A stretch of DNA of 64,000 nt from positions 1-64,000 of the forward strand of contig JAGAOR010000005.1 of NCBI GenBank assembly GCA_017623605.1. Direction: 5' to 3'. This DNA is from Clostridia bacterium. Its GTDB lineage: Bacteria; Bacillota; Clostridia; Christensenellales; Borkfalkiaceae. The notes beneath the pieces were generated by a model, which was not told the DNA's origin, ran no database searches, and saw nothing but the letters and a program-made list of their open reading frames with translations. The position numbers and the translations under genes are program-made. Below are positions 24,752 through 34,149 of this stretch, piece after piece (the stretch's first letter is position 1; each line of letters opens with the position of its first letter).

Positions 24752-26083
24752 TTATTTTTTAAGCAAACGCTTAGGAATCACGTCGTTTCTCGTCAAATCC
24801 TGATAGGTTTGCGGGCGCACTATATATTCTGCTTTTCCGTCGTTTACGAGCACGCAGGGTGGAATTTTATTACGGTTATAGTTCATAGCCATAGAATAAT
24901 TATACGCACCTGTAGAAAGCACGGCGAGTATATCTCCCGACTTCGCCTTGGGAAGCGAAACGTTGACGGCAATCAAATCTCCGCTTTCGCAACATTTTCC
25001 CGCGATCGAAACGATTTCCGTACGTTCTTCGCTCGCGCGGTTAGCCAAAACGGGCGTATACTTTGATTGATATAATGCGTATCTCGGATTATCAAACATA
25101 CCTCCGTCCACCGCCACGTACGTTTTTACGTCGGGTATTTCCTTGATCGCGCCAACGGTGTAGAGTGTGATTCCCGCTTCGCCTACGATTGAACGCCCCG
25201 GTTCAATTAAAAGATATGGCAATTTCAAGCCCTTTTCCTGAGATTTTTCCTTTACTGCCGTTATCAAGGCTTCCAAATATTCAGCGTAGCCCTCGGGTGA
25301 AATTTTACGATCCTCGTCGGTATACCAAATGCCGTAGCCTCCGCCGAGATTAAGCGTTTCCGTGACGAAATCGAGCCTTTCTTTCATTTTTGCGGCAAAA
25401 TCCAAGCATTTTTCTACGGCGATCACGAATGATTGCTTCTCAAAGATCTGTGATCCGATATGACAATGATAGCCGTCGAGCACTACGTTCTTTTTAGAAA
25501 GCGCGTAGACGGTCGCTTTTTCCGCCGTTCCGTCTTGAATGGAAAAACCGAATTTACTGTCCGTCGTAGCCGTTTGTACGAACGCGTGCGTATGTGCCTC
25601 TACGCCCGGATTGATACGGAGCAGTATTTTTTGCTTTATTCCGCGTTTTTTCGCTTCCGCGTCGATTTTATCAATCTCCGAATACGCATCTGCAACGATA
25701 CAACCGATTTTGCAATCGAGCGCTTCCCCAATTTCGTAATCGAGTTTATTATTGCCGTGCATATAAATTTTTTCAGCAGGAAAACCGGCTTGGAGCGCCG
25801 TGTAAAGTTCGCCGCCTGAAACGACGTCCACACCGATATTTTCCTCGTCGGCAATGCGATAAATCGCCTTACAGGAAAAGGCTTTCGAGGCATATAATAC
25901 GAGTCCGTTTTCCCCGTATTTATCGCGAAGCGTATCGCGATAAACGCGCATCATTCTACGTATATAAGCTTCGTCAAAAGCGTATAGCGGCGTACCGAAA
26001 GCTTTGGCAAGCTCTACGCAATCCGCGCCCCCGATCTCCAAATGTCCTTTCTCGTTAATTTTCAACGTTTCTCTGGCGTTCAT
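24752..26083 (-). CDS. lysA: Diaminopimelate decarboxylase
   Basis: This 443-residue PLP enzyme converts meso-diaminopimelate to lysine. The PLP lysine is in LYASKAFSCKAI; other family motifs are HIGSQIF, LNLGGGYGIWY, EPGRSIVGEAG and the dimer-contributed cysteine motif GKCCESGD. Length is normal. It has its own promoter at 26116-26144 with only a short leader, so no lysine riboswitch or T-box fits upstream. It may be the first gene of a long minus-strand transcript reaching rluB. Confidence 0.97.
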   Translation of the reverse strand: MNARETLKINEKGHLEIGGADCVELAKAFGTPLYAFDEAYIRRMMRVYRDTLRDKYGENGLVLYASKAFSCKAIYRIADEENIGVDVVSGGELYTALQAGFPAEKIYMHGNNKLDYEIGEALDCKIGCIVADAYSEIDKIDAEAKKRGIKQKILLRINPGVEAHTHAFVQTATTDSKFGFSIQDGTAEKATVYALSKKNVVLDGYHCHIGSQIFEKQSFVIAVEKCLDFAAKMKERLDFVTETLNLGGGYGIWYTDEDRKISPEGYAEYLEALITAVKEKSQEKGLKLPYLLIEPGRSIVGEAGITLYTVGAIKEIPDVKTYVAVDGGMFDNPRYALYQSKYTPVLANRASEERTEIVSIAGKCCESGDLIAVNVSLPKAKSGDILAVLSTGAYNYSMAMNYNRNKIPPCVLVNDGKAEYIVRPQTYQDLTRNDVIPKRLLKK

Positions 26084-26115
26084 CGTCTGTTTTCCTTAAA
26101 TTATATCTTTCTAAC

Positions 26116-26144
26116 ATTTTAGCAAATTTCTCGTGAAAAAGCAA
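26116..26144 (-). promoter_or_regulatory. Promoter of lysA
   Basis: On the minus strand, -35 TTGCTT (26139-26144) and an extended -10 TGCTAAAAT (hexamer 26116-26121) have a 17-base spacer. The AAGGAAAA ribosome site follows. Confidence 0.75.
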
Positions 26145-26167
26145 GAATACAAAGCCTTATTTTTATG

Positions 26168-26212
26168 AAAAATCTGCCTTTGCGAGATTTTTTTTTGCAA
26201 AGGCAGATTTTT
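26168..26212 (-). terminator. Terminator after the second carboxypeptidase gene
   Basis: Arms of 16 bases (26168-26183 and 26197-26212; AAAAATCTGCCTTTGC) pair perfectly. A-rich and T-rich flanks give a working terminator on the minus strand. Confidence 0.85.
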
Positions 26213-26219
26213 AAGCATT

Positions 26220-27437
26220 TTATCGAGCCGTCCAACCGCGAGCCACGTCTCGGAAACGATCAAAGAAATTCGCTTTTTCTACGTCGGACGCAGCAACGAG
26301 CGGGACTCGGTCCACTTCCACGTTGTCTTTATACACAATAATCTCCCCAACCCGTTCACCCTTTTTCAAAGGCGCGCGCAACGTATCTAAATTCGTTTCT
26401 ATCATTACATTTGGCTTCTCACCTCGCCTGCAAAAGGCAAACGCAGAACGCTCGGGATAAATTGCTACCGTTTTGATCTTTCCACCGTTGACGAAAGCCG
26501 TATCGTCGAGTGGCACGTTCGCCTCTACGATCGGTGACGTAACGTAATTAGCGAACGCGTAATCGAACATCGTTCGCACGTCTTCAAAACGGTTTTGACT
26601 GTTTTCTTCACCAATCACAACGGAAATTACACGTGTATCGTTACGCTTTGCCGTAGCGGCAAGACAAAAGCCCGCTTGATTTGTAAAGCCTGTTTTCCCG
26701 CCGTCGCATCCCTCGTAAAAACGTACGAGCTTGTTGGTGTTTGTGATTTCCGTATAACGACCTTTCGGGTGGTTAAATTTATCCAACCAAACCTTTCCAA
26801 AGTCGTAATATTCCTCGTGTGAAAGCAACTCTTTGAGCATAATTGCAACGTCTTTCGCGCAAGAATATTGCGGTTCTTTGGGTAATCCCGTACAATTTGC
26901 AAAAAGCGTATCGTTCGCGCCAAGCAATTTTGCTTTTTCGTTCATTTTTTCTGTGAATACCGCTTCGCTACCTGCAATCCGTTCCGCAAGCGCAACGCAG
27001 CTGTCGTTTGCGGAACATACGACGACACTTTTAATCAGTTCTTTGACGGGATATTTCGCGTTTGCCTCCAAAAATACCTGTGAACCGCCCATAGAAGCCG
27101 CCCGCTCGCTGACGACTAACTCCTCGTTCATATCCATTATTCCCGCCTCTATCGCGTCAAACGACAAGATCAACGTCATAATTTTACACATACTCGCAAT
27201 CGGCAAATGCGCACGTTCGTTTTGCGCAAACATCACCGTTCCCGTTGAAAAATCCATTAAATAAGAAGATTTTGCCCGAATTTGTAAGTTTGCCGTGCTA
27301 TTTGTTGCCACCTGCTCATATTTTGTTTGTGTAATTGTTTCTGCGCTTGCTACACGCACGCGATCAGCGTAATTAAACGAACCTGCCACGCCGAATACCA
27401 TTGCCGCGCCCAACAATGCACCTACTATTTTTTTCAT
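26220..27437 (-). CDS. D-alanyl-D-alanine carboxypeptidase (S11, DacF/PBP5-like)
   Basis: This 405-residue enzyme, from ATG 27437, has a signal peptide (MKKIVGALLGAAMVFGVAG) and the S11 motifs SMCK, SAND and KTGFT. The first motif is IASMCK, with Met-Cys inside SxxK. A C-terminal PBP5-type beta domain occupies about the last 100 residues (KTVAIYPERSAFAFCRRGEK). The TTG of the longer frame is part of the ribosome site TTGGAGG, so ATG 27437 is the start. It occupies the place next to spoIVB where spo0A normally lies, hinting at a sporulation role like DacF. Confidence 0.93.
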   Translation of the reverse strand: MKKIVGALLGAAMVFGVAGSFNYADRVRVASAETITQTKYEQVATNSTANLQIRAKSSYLMDFSTGTVMFAQNERAHLPIASMCKIMTLILSFDAIEAGIMDMNEELVVSERAASMGGSQVFLEANAKYPVKELIKSVVVCSANDSCVALAERIAGSEAVFTEKMNEKAKLLGANDTLFANCTGLPKEPQYSCAKDVAIMLKELLSHEEYYDFGKVWLDKFNHPKGRYTEITNTNKLVRFYEGCDGGKTGFTNQAGFCLAATAKRNDTRVISVVIGEENSQNRFEDVRTMFDYAFANYVTSPIVEANVPLDDTAFVNGGKIKTVAIYPERSAFAFCRRGEKPNVMIETNLDTLRAPLKKGERVGEIIVYKDNVEVDRVPLVAASDVEKANFFDRFRDVARGWTAR

Positions 27438-27482
27438 ATCTACCTCCAAATTTTAATTGTTTGCCTGACATTTGTAAACCAC

Positions 27483-27513
27483 TATGCCACACATAATAAT
27501 TATGTGTGGCATA
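27483..27513 (-). terminator. Palindrome between spoIVB and the carboxypeptidase gene
   Basis: TATGCCACACATAAT and its complement form a near-perfect 31-base palindrome. It follows spoIVB on the minus strand but lacks a good U-tract, so it may be a weak terminator or an operator. Confidence 0.45.
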
Positions 27514-27521
27514 ATTTTCAT

Positions 27522-28526
27522 TTATTCACGAAGCATCGTTTGAATATCAATCCCGTAGCCACGCGTAGGATCGTTTAAAAACACGTGTGTAATCGCCCCT
27601 ATCAGTTTTCCGTCCTGCATAATAGGACTTCCGCTCATACCCTGCACGATACCACCCGTTTCTTCGATTAGTTTTTCGTCGGTAATCTTGATCACGTAGT
27701 TTTTATGATCGCGATTACCTTTATCCACTTTTACGATTTCGATTTCATATCGTTGCGGTTCTACACCATTGATCGTTGAATAAATGTAAGCATTTCCGGG
27801 GCTTACGTCCTGCGAGCTTGCCACAGCGCGCATAAGATCGTTCGTTTTAAACGTTTCGGAGATTTGCCCAAAAATACCGCAATCGCAAAGCTTTTCGGCG
27901 TTTCCAAGCGTTTTATTGCCTAAAAACATACCGCGAAGCTCTCCCGCTCTTCCGCGAACTCCTTTACTGATCCCTACGATACTACATTCGTAAACGACGC
28001 CGTCTGAAATTTGCAATTCTCTTTTATCTTCTCCGACGACGGAATGACCAAGTGAGCCGAAACGACCGCTCGATTTATCAATATACGTAACTGTTCCGAT
28101 CCCGGAAACGCTATCGCGAGCAAGTACCCCGATTTTATAACGCTGCGTTACTTTATCCTTTACGGGTTGCACCTCAATTAACATCTGTTCATTACGACGA
28201 TTTATTTCAATTTCTAAATTTTTACCGCGGCTTTTATCCACCAATTCATTTAACTCGGCGATTGATTCTACTCGTATTCCGTTTACCTTAATAATACGAT
28301 CCCCCGCACGAAGCCCTGCTTTTACAGCGGGTGAAACCACACCGTTCTCCGTCATCACTTCGCACATACCGATAATTTGCGCGCCACCTGCTTTTAGGGT
28401 AAATCCCGCAGACATACCGCCCACGTAAACGATACGTTCCTCTGCTTTTGCCGTTACCGTCTCCCCTAATCCGCACGCAGAAACAGCAATCAATCCCCCC
28501 AAAAGAAAAATACTCAACTTGCGCAT
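27522..28526 (-). CDS. spoIVB: SpoIVB peptidase (sporulation signalling)
   Basis: This 334-residue forespore serine peptidase signals to the mother cell to activate pro-sigma-K. It has an N-terminal membrane/signal segment, a PDZ domain (about residues 55-115, SPAVKAGLRAGDRIIKVNGI) and the S55 peptidase domain with catalytic His in SLGHSVVG and Ser in QGMSGSPIMQ. The GGAGGG ribosome site supports the start. In most sporeformers spo0A follows spoIVB; here a carboxypeptidase gene does. Upstream order recN-spoIVB is conserved. Confidence 0.96.
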   Translation of the reverse strand: MRKLSIFLLGGLIAVSACGLGETVTAKAEERIVYVGGMSAGFTLKAGGAQIIGMCEVMTENGVVSPAVKAGLRAGDRIIKVNGIRVESIAELNELVDKSRGKNLEIEINRRNEQMLIEVQPVKDKVTQRYKIGVLARDSVSGIGTVTYIDKSSGRFGSLGHSVVGEDKRELQISDGVVYECSIVGISKGVRGRAGELRGMFLGNKTLGNAEKLCDCGIFGQISETFKTNDLMRAVASSQDVSPGNAYIYSTINGVEPQRYEIEIVKVDKGNRDHKNYVIKITDEKLIEETGGIVQGMSGSPIMQDGKLIGAITHVFLNDPTRGYGIDIQTMLRE

Positions 28527-28545
28527 ACGTCCCTCCGTTAAAAGG

Positions 28546-28574
28546 TAATTTGTGCAAATCGAGCATTTCTATTC
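28546..28574 (-). promoter_or_regulatory. Possible sigma-G-type promoter of spoIVB
   Basis: On the minus strand GAATA (28570-28574) and CAAATTA (28546-28552) are 17 bases apart. This resembles the forespore sigma-G pattern GMATR-N17/18-CATNMTA with two mismatches. spoIVB is a sigma-F/sigma-G gene in Bacillus. Confidence 0.35.
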
Positions 28575-28606
28575 GGTTTTTTAATGAAAAAGCAAAAATG
28601 AAACTA

Positions 28607-30307
28607 TCAGGAAATGGTACGTTTGTATTCTTTTGCTTGATTTAATAATTCTTCGGCGTGTTTAACCGCATATTCGTCGCCTTCGTTTCCACCAAGTAAG
28701 CGCACGATTTCCGAAATTTGCGCTTCTTTATTAAGCTCGTGGACGCGCGTAACCGTTTTGCCGTTTTCTTCCGTCTTTTCAATCAAATATTCGTTATCGC
28801 TCATAGCGGCAATTTGAGCAAGATGAGAAACTGCGATAATTTGCGTAGTTTTGGAAATGCGCGCAAGCTTTTCTCCAACGACTTTTGCCGTTTTTCCGCT
28901 GATTCCTGCGTCAATCTCGTCGAAAATATACGTCGAGATTTCGTTCACGTCGGAAAGCTGCGTTTTCACCGCCAACATAAACCGACTCATTTCCCCGCCG
29001 CTTATAATTTTACCAAGCGGTTTCATAGGCTCACCCGCATTTGCGGAAAACAAAAAAGTTATTTCGTCCAAGCCGTTAGAATTTGCGCAAGTCGCGTCCT
29101 CTTCCGTATATTCGTTAAATTGAATCGCGAATTGCGCGTGCGGAATGTTCAAGGTTTTTAATTCGTCTGTTACCCGATTACAAAACGCTTCACCGTCTTT
29201 TTTTCTTAACTCGGTCATTTCACGACAAACTGCGTAAACTTTCTTCAAAAGCTTTTGTTTTTCCGTCGTGAGCGCCGCATATTGCCCCTCGCAATCGGAT
29301 AAAAGCTCGTATTCTTCTTTAATGTTTGTAAGATATTCGTCTATTTCCGCTTTATTAGCGCCGTATTTACGTTTTAACACGCGAATGGTATCCAAACGAG
29401 ATTCCGTTTCAATCGCCTCGTTTTCGTCAAAATACAAATCCTCGGAAAGCTCCGTAAGCGTTTCAGAAACGTCGTCCGCTTCAATCGCCAAATTTTCCAG
29501 CCTTTCCAGCATCGCACCGTACGCCTGATCAAGCTTGGAAACGCCTACAATCGCGCGGCTTGCCGCACGCAAACCGTCTATAACACCTGCTTCTCCCGAC
29601 AAAGCCTCCGCCGCGTCGCGAACGGCGGAAATAATTTTTTCGAGATTGACGATTTTCGTGCGTTTTGCTATCAGCTCTTCCTCTTCTCCTGCTTTTAAAT
29701 CCACAGCTTCGATTTCTTCGATCTGAAATGCGAGTATGTCAAGCCTGCGCCCACGCTCCTTTTCGTCGCCGCCAAGCATAGCGATACGCCCGTCAAGCTC
29801 GCGGTTTTTCTTTAATAATTCCGAAAGCGTGGCTTTCTTTTCAAGAAGCGGCGCACCAACTACGCCGTCGAGCGTTTTTAATTGATTGCTTTCTTTTAAT
29901 AAAAAGAAATGTTCGCTTTGCCCGTGCACGTCAACGAGCGAATCGGTAACCCTACGAAGCATTGCCGCGGTAACCGTACTACCGTTGATTTTTACACTAT
30001 TTTTACCCGCATCGGAAAATTTACGAGAAATAATAATTTCCCCCTCCGATTCAATATCCATTTCTCGCAAGGTTTCTACAGCTTTCGAATTTTCGTCTAC
30101 AAAAAATTCTACCTTCACCATACATTCTGCCTCGCCGTAACGAATCATAGAACGATCGGCTTTTGCTCCCAACACGAAATTAACGGAATCGAGGATAACC
30201 GATTTTCCCGCACCCGTTTCACCTGACAGTACGTTCAATCCCTCTCCGAACCGAATTTCTGCGCTTTCGATAAGCGCAACGTTTTTAATGGTGAGTTTTG
30301 CAAGCAT
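28607..30307 (-). CDS. recN: DNA repair protein RecN
   Basis: This 566-residue SMC-like ATPase acts in double-strand break repair. Walker A is GETGAGKSVIL near the N-terminus, the coiled-coil arms occupy the middle, and the ABC signature ISGGEMSRFMLA and Walker B YIFDEIDAGISG are near the C-terminus. It is the last gene of the Asp23-recN cluster, 13 bases after argR. No SOS box is seen near it, as it sits inside an operon. Confidence 0.97.
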   Translation of the reverse strand: MLAKLTIKNVALIESAEIRFGEGLNVLSGETGAGKSVILDSVNFVLGAKADRSMIRYGEAECMVKVEFFVDENSKAVETLREMDIESEGEIIISRKFSDAGKNSVKINGSTVTAAMLRRVTDSLVDVHGQSEHFFLLKESNQLKTLDGVVGAPLLEKKATLSELLKKNRELDGRIAMLGGDEKERGRRLDILAFQIEEIEAVDLKAGEEEELIAKRTKIVNLEKIISAVRDAAEALSGEAGVIDGLRAASRAIVGVSKLDQAYGAMLERLENLAIEADDVSETLTELSEDLYFDENEAIETESRLDTIRVLKRKYGANKAEIDEYLTNIKEEYELLSDCEGQYAALTTEKQKLLKKVYAVCREMTELRKKDGEAFCNRVTDELKTLNIPHAQFAIQFNEYTEEDATCANSNGLDEITFLFSANAGEPMKPLGKIISGGEMSRFMLAVKTQLSDVNEISTYIFDEIDAGISGKTAKVVGEKLARISKTTQIIAVSHLAQIAAMSDNEYLIEKTEENGKTVTRVHELNKEAQISEIVRLLGGNEGDEYAVKHAEELLNQAKEYKRTIS

Positions 30308-30320
30308 TGTATATTTCCTT

Positions 30321-30773
30321 TTATCTCATAAATCCGTTGATTTTTTCCACGATCATTGCTGCGTTTTCTTCGCTATCGCATACGATTAAAAGCGTATCGT
30401 CGCCCGCAACCGAACCAACGATTTCGCTATAGTTCAATTTATCAACTACTGCTCCCGCATTCGCCCCGTTGCCTGCAAGCGTTTTCACAACGACGAGATT
30501 TTTTGCAGCTTTCACGGAAATTACGCACTCACGAAACAAATTCTTCATCTTCGGTGAAATTTCACTTTCACCGTCGTTGATATACGCATAGCGGTATTTT
30601 TTCTCAATTCCCGCAACCTTAAACAGGTGTAAATCGCGAATATCACGTGAAATCGTCGCTTGTGTTACTACGAGATTGCGCGCGTTTAATTCCGCGCAAA
30701 GTTCCTCTTGCGTTTCAATTTCTTTGGTGGAAATAATCTCCAAAATTTTAGCGTGTCTTGACGATCTTAACAT
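30321..30773 (-). CDS. argR: Arginine repressor ArgR/AhrC
   Basis: This 150-residue regulator represses arginine synthesis genes. The N-terminal winged helix (LNARNLVVTQATISRDIRDLHLFK, cited in part: TQATISRDIRDL) binds ARG boxes. The C-terminal domain with SVAGDDTLLIVC binds arginine and forms hexamers. Length and position between nadK and recN are standard for Firmicutes. Confidence 0.96.
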   Translation of the reverse strand: MLRSSRHAKILEIISTKEIETQEELCAELNARNLVVTQATISRDIRDLHLFKVAGIEKKYRYAYINDGESEISPKMKNLFRECVISVKAAKNLVVVKTLAGNGANAGAVVDKLNYSEIVGSVAGDDTLLIVCDSEENAAMIVEKINGFMR

Positions 30774-30797
30774 TTTCCTCTCCTTTTCCTTTGTTAT

Positions 30798-31604
30798 TTA
30801 TTCATTCAACTTATTTCTAACCTTTGCAAAAAAATCAGAATTGTCGCGCACAGGGAAATCTGCCGTAAACGGTGCTTTTCGTACGAAAATCGTCGCATTT
30901 TCAGGCAAACTCCCGAGAATTAAGCCGTCCGCCGAAACGATTGCTTTGCCTCGCATAATACGTAGCGCAAATTCCTCCAAATCGGAAAACACGATCGGTC
31001 GGGATCGCATAGAAAATGCGCAAACGGGCGTAAGCATCACAACAGGCACTTCAGGCGTTAAAATTGCGCCGCCCGCCGAAAGGGAATAAGCCGTTGAACC
31101 CGTGGGTGTACAAAGCAACAAGCCGTCGCCTGAAATCACGTCCGATCCCTCTTTGGATTGCACCTGCACGCGGAGAATTTGAGTAGATTTCATAGAAGAA
31201 AGCCCTGAATCGCGTTGAAGGGCTATTTCGTTGAGCGCATAAAACCGTTTACCCGCAATTTCCACCTCTAAAATACTCCGTTTTAAAATACGACACGAAC
31301 CCGCTTCCAGTTGCGCCAACAGTTCAGCGATGCGTTCACGTTCGTCCTTTTCATATTCCGTTAAAAAACCGAGATTGCCGTAGTTTATACCGATAATTTT
31401 CACGTTATTTTGCGCGGCTGGAACGGCTGAATGCAAAATCGCGCCGTCGCCGCCAAGCACCACGACGACGTCTACGCCTTGAATTTCCTGCGGCGTAGAA
31501 AATAACTGCGTTTCATAACCGAGAGCGCAAAAAAAGTCAACGAGATCGTCGATCACCTTTTGGCTTTTTACCTTTGAAATTTTACCTAAAACCCCGATTT
31601 TCAT
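30798..31604 (-). CDS. nadK: NAD kinase
   Basis: This 268-residue enzyme phosphorylates NAD to NADP. The motifs GGDGAILHS, NYGNLGFLTE and TPTGSTAYSLSAGG are all present. The start is ATG 31604, with GGAG 7 bases upstream; the frame opens slightly further at a TTG that is part of that ribosome site. It lies between tlyA and argR. Confidence 0.96.
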   Translation of the reverse strand: MKIGVLGKISKVKSQKVIDDLVDFFCALGYETQLFSTPQEIQGVDVVVVLGGDGAILHSAVPAAQNNVKIIGINYGNLGFLTEYEKDERERIAELLAQLEAGSCRILKRSILEVEIAGKRFYALNEIALQRDSGLSSMKSTQILRVQVQSKEGSDVISGDGLLLCTPTGSTAYSLSAGGAILTPEVPVVMLTPVCAFSMRSRPIVFSDLEEFALRIMRGKAIVSADGLILGSLPENATIFVRKAPFTADFPVRDNSDFFAKVRNKLNE

Positions 31605-31620
31605 CGTTTTCTCCAATCGT

Positions 31621-32397
31621 TTATTTGACTTCGTTTAAAAAGCGTCGAACGTTCGCCGAAATTCTCTCCTTGGAAAGCGCCCCTGCGCTTTGCGTTTTTA
31701 AATGCAACACGTATTCTATATTCTTACCTTTCCTCACGGGTGCATTAACGATTCCGAACGGATACAAACCGTTTTCTTCAGCGAATCCTATCACCTTTTC
31801 CACGATTTTTTCGTGCGCGGACGTGTGCACGATTCCGCTTTTGCCGATATTTTTCTTTTCACATTCAAATTGCGGCTTTATTAAAACGAATGCTTCGCCT
31901 AAATCGTTTAAAACGTTTTTAATTGCGGGAAAGATCAACCGCAAGGAAATAAAGCTGACATCCGTTACGACTACGTCGATTTGTTCGGAAAAATCCCCTT
32001 TAGTTAAATATCTTGCGTTTGTGTTTTCCATTCGCACGATTTTTTCGTTTCCTACGAGGCTTTCGTGCAATAAGCTTTCTCCAACGTCCACGGCATAAAT
32101 TTTTGCCGCGCCGTTTTGCAGCAAACAATCGGTAAAACCACCCGTACTCGCACCAATATCCACAAAAATTTTGCCCTTACAGCAAATATCAAACGTTTCA
32201 ATCGCGCGCGCAAGCTTATAACCGCCGTTCGACACAAAGCTTTGCGCCTCTTCAATAAACGCGATTTCGTCCGTTTCACGGATTTCGTCTTTGGTGCGAA
32301 TAGGCGCGCCGTTTACAAGCACTAGCCCTTTTTCTATTGCTTCTGCTGCTTTCGTTCTCGAACCGTATTTTTCCGCAAAATATTTATCAGCTCTCAT
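31621..32397 (-). CDS. TlyA family rRNA methyltransferase/hemolysin-like protein
   Basis: This 258-residue protein has an N-terminal S4 RNA-binding domain (MRADKYFAEKYGSRTKAAEA) and an FtsJ-type methyltransferase domain with the SAM loop FVDIGASTGGFTDCLLQ and VVTDVSFISLRLI. TlyA enzymes 2'-O-methylate rRNA. The start overlaps the dxs stop in ATGA. The position after dxs is conserved in Firmicutes (yqxC). Confidence 0.94.
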   Translation of the reverse strand: MRADKYFAEKYGSRTKAAEAIEKGLVLVNGAPIRTKDEIRETDEIAFIEEAQSFVSNGGYKLARAIETFDICCKGKIFVDIGASTGGFTDCLLQNGAAKIYAVDVGESLLHESLVGNEKIVRMENTNARYLTKGDFSEQIDVVVTDVSFISLRLIFPAIKNVLNDLGEAFVLIKPQFECEKKNIGKSGIVHTSAHEKIVEKVIGFAEENGLYPFGIVNAPVRKGKNIEYVLHLKTQSAGALSKERISANVRRFLNEVK

Positions 32398-34130
32398 ACG
32401 AGCACTTCCGATATATAAGCTTCAATTTCTTGACAATCTACACCGTATTCACGTTGTAAATCACAAACGCTCCCCTGTGGAATAAATTCGTCGCGATAGG
32501 CAAAATTTTTCACTTTACAAGCTTTTTCAAGGCGCATAATTTCACAGTTGAGCATTGCTCCTAACCCGCCTAAAAACACGTTATCTTCAATCGTAACGAT
32601 ATATTCACTTTGCAAATCGCGTAAAAATTGCATATCGAGAGGCTTTACGAAACGGGCGTTTACTACGTCAAAGCTTTTGCCTTGTTTTTCCAAATTTTTT
32701 AACGCTTTCATCGCAACGATTAAGCTTCTTTCCCCGCACGCGATCACGGTAAGTTTTGCTTGTTTCTCCAAGCTCGCTTTATAAAGATATTCCCACTTTC
32801 CAAGGCTAATTGGTTCGTCTGCGTTTTCGAATATGACTTTTCCCGCTCGCGGATAACGAATGGCAAGCGGGTGTGGATAACCTGCGCTAAAAACAAGCAT
32901 TTTCTTAAATTCTTCCGTATCTTTTGGCACGGCGATCGTTAAATTGGGAATAAGCGATAAATAGGATAAATCAAATACGCCTTGGTGCGTTTCTCCGTCC
33001 GCACCCGAAATCCCCGCGCGATCAATACAGAACGTAACTGCCGTATCCTGCGCGCATACGTCGTGAATAATTTCATCGAATGCGCGTTGCAAAAACGTAG
33101 AATAAATCGCGTAATAAGGTTTAAGCCCTCCCGTTGCCATAGAAGCGCAAAGTACGGATGCGTTTTCTTCGCAAATACCAACGTCGAAAGCGCGGTCGGG
33201 ATATTTTTTAAAAAATTCGGAAAGTCCCAAGGCTTCTTTCATTGCCGCGGAAACGACGGTGATTTTATCGTTTGCCTCCGCCAACTCACAAAGCGTTTCC
33301 CCTAAAACTTCGGAATATTCTTTATCCTTGGGCGAGCCGACAGGCGGCACACCGTGCGTATTCGTGGGATGATCCTCGCTAAATTCGTATCCTTTTCCCT
33401 TTTTCGTGGCGATATGAAGTAACACCGAGCCGTTATGCAAAAGCGTTTTTGCTTCTTCAAGAGCTTCTACCATTTCTTCCACGTCGTTGCCGTTTTTTAC
33501 ACCGAGATATTGCAAACCAAAGCTTTCTAAAAGCTTGATCGTTTCTGCTCTACCCCCGCATTTGATTTGCGCGAGCATTTCGTGCATACCGCCTACTGTT
33601 GGAGAAATAGACATATCGTTATCGTTGAGTACGATTAAAATTTTCGTGTTTAAAATTTTCAAACTACACAAGGCTTCGTAAACGAGTCCGTTGTTAAAAG
33701 AACCGTCGCCGATATACGCGATTACGAAATGATCTTCCCCTGCCAAATCGCGTGCTTTTGCAAGACCGAGCGCAGCGGAAACGGAAGTGCCTGCGTGCCC
33801 CGTATCGTAACAATCGTAAACGCTTTCATTTCGTTTGGGAAAGCCCGAAATACCACCCGCTTGACGAAGCGTCGAAAAACGCTCCAAACGTCCGCTTAAA
33901 AGCTTATACGCATAGCATTGATGCCCTACGTCGAACACAATTTTATCCGAAGGAAAATCAAAAACGTAAAAAAGCGCAACGGTGGATTCCACTGCACCAA
34001 GATTAGAAGCAAGGTGTCCGCCGCATTGCATAACCGTTTCGTATATAACTCGCCGAAGCTCGTCGCATAAAACGTTTAACTGCGCTTTCGTGCGTTTTTT
34101 TACCGATTCTGGCTGTAAAGTTTTTAACAT
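32394..34130 (-). CDS. dxs: 1-deoxy-D-xylulose-5-phosphate synthase
   Basis: This 578-residue thiamine-diphosphate enzyme condenses pyruvate and glyceraldehyde-3-phosphate, the first step of the MEP isoprenoid route. The TPP-binding region IGDGSFNNGLVYEALC ... NDNDMSI is clear, as are FDVGHQCYAYKLLSGR, GADGETHQGVFDLSYL and the C-terminal transketolase domain. It is shorter than typical Dxs (about 620) with a compact middle. ispA, 19 bases upstream, and ispH elsewhere in the window belong to the same pathway. Confidence 0.97.
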   Translation of the reverse strand: MLKTLQPESVKKRTKAQLNVLCDELRRVIYETVMQCGGHLASNLGAVESTVALFYVFDFPSDKIVFDVGHQCYAYKLLSGRLERFSTLRQAGGISGFPKRNESVYDCYDTGHAGTSVSAALGLAKARDLAGEDHFVIAYIGDGSFNNGLVYEALCSLKILNTKILIVLNDNDMSISPTVGGMHEMLAQIKCGGRAETIKLLESFGLQYLGVKNGNDVEEMVEALEEAKTLLHNGSVLLHIATKKGKGYEFSEDHPTNTHGVPPVGSPKDKEYSEVLGETLCELAEANDKITVVSAAMKEALGLSEFFKKYPDRAFDVGICEENASVLCASMATGGLKPYYAIYSTFLQRAFDEIIHDVCAQDTAVTFCIDRAGISGADGETHQGVFDLSYLSLIPNLTIAVPKDTEEFKKMLVFSAGYPHPLAIRYPRAGKVIFENADEPISLGKWEYLYKASLEKQAKLTVIACGERSLIVAMKALKNLEKQGKSFDVVNARFVKPLDMQFLRDLQSEYIVTIEDNVFLGGLGAMLNCEIMRLEKACKVKNFAYRDEFIPQGSVCDLQREYGVDCQEIEAYISEVLV

Positions 34131-34149
34131 AGTATCGCTTCCTTTCGGA

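Noticed and set aside
26084..26144. Lysine riboswitch or T-box upstream of lysA
   Set aside because: The promoter leaves a leader of under 30 bases, too short for either element.
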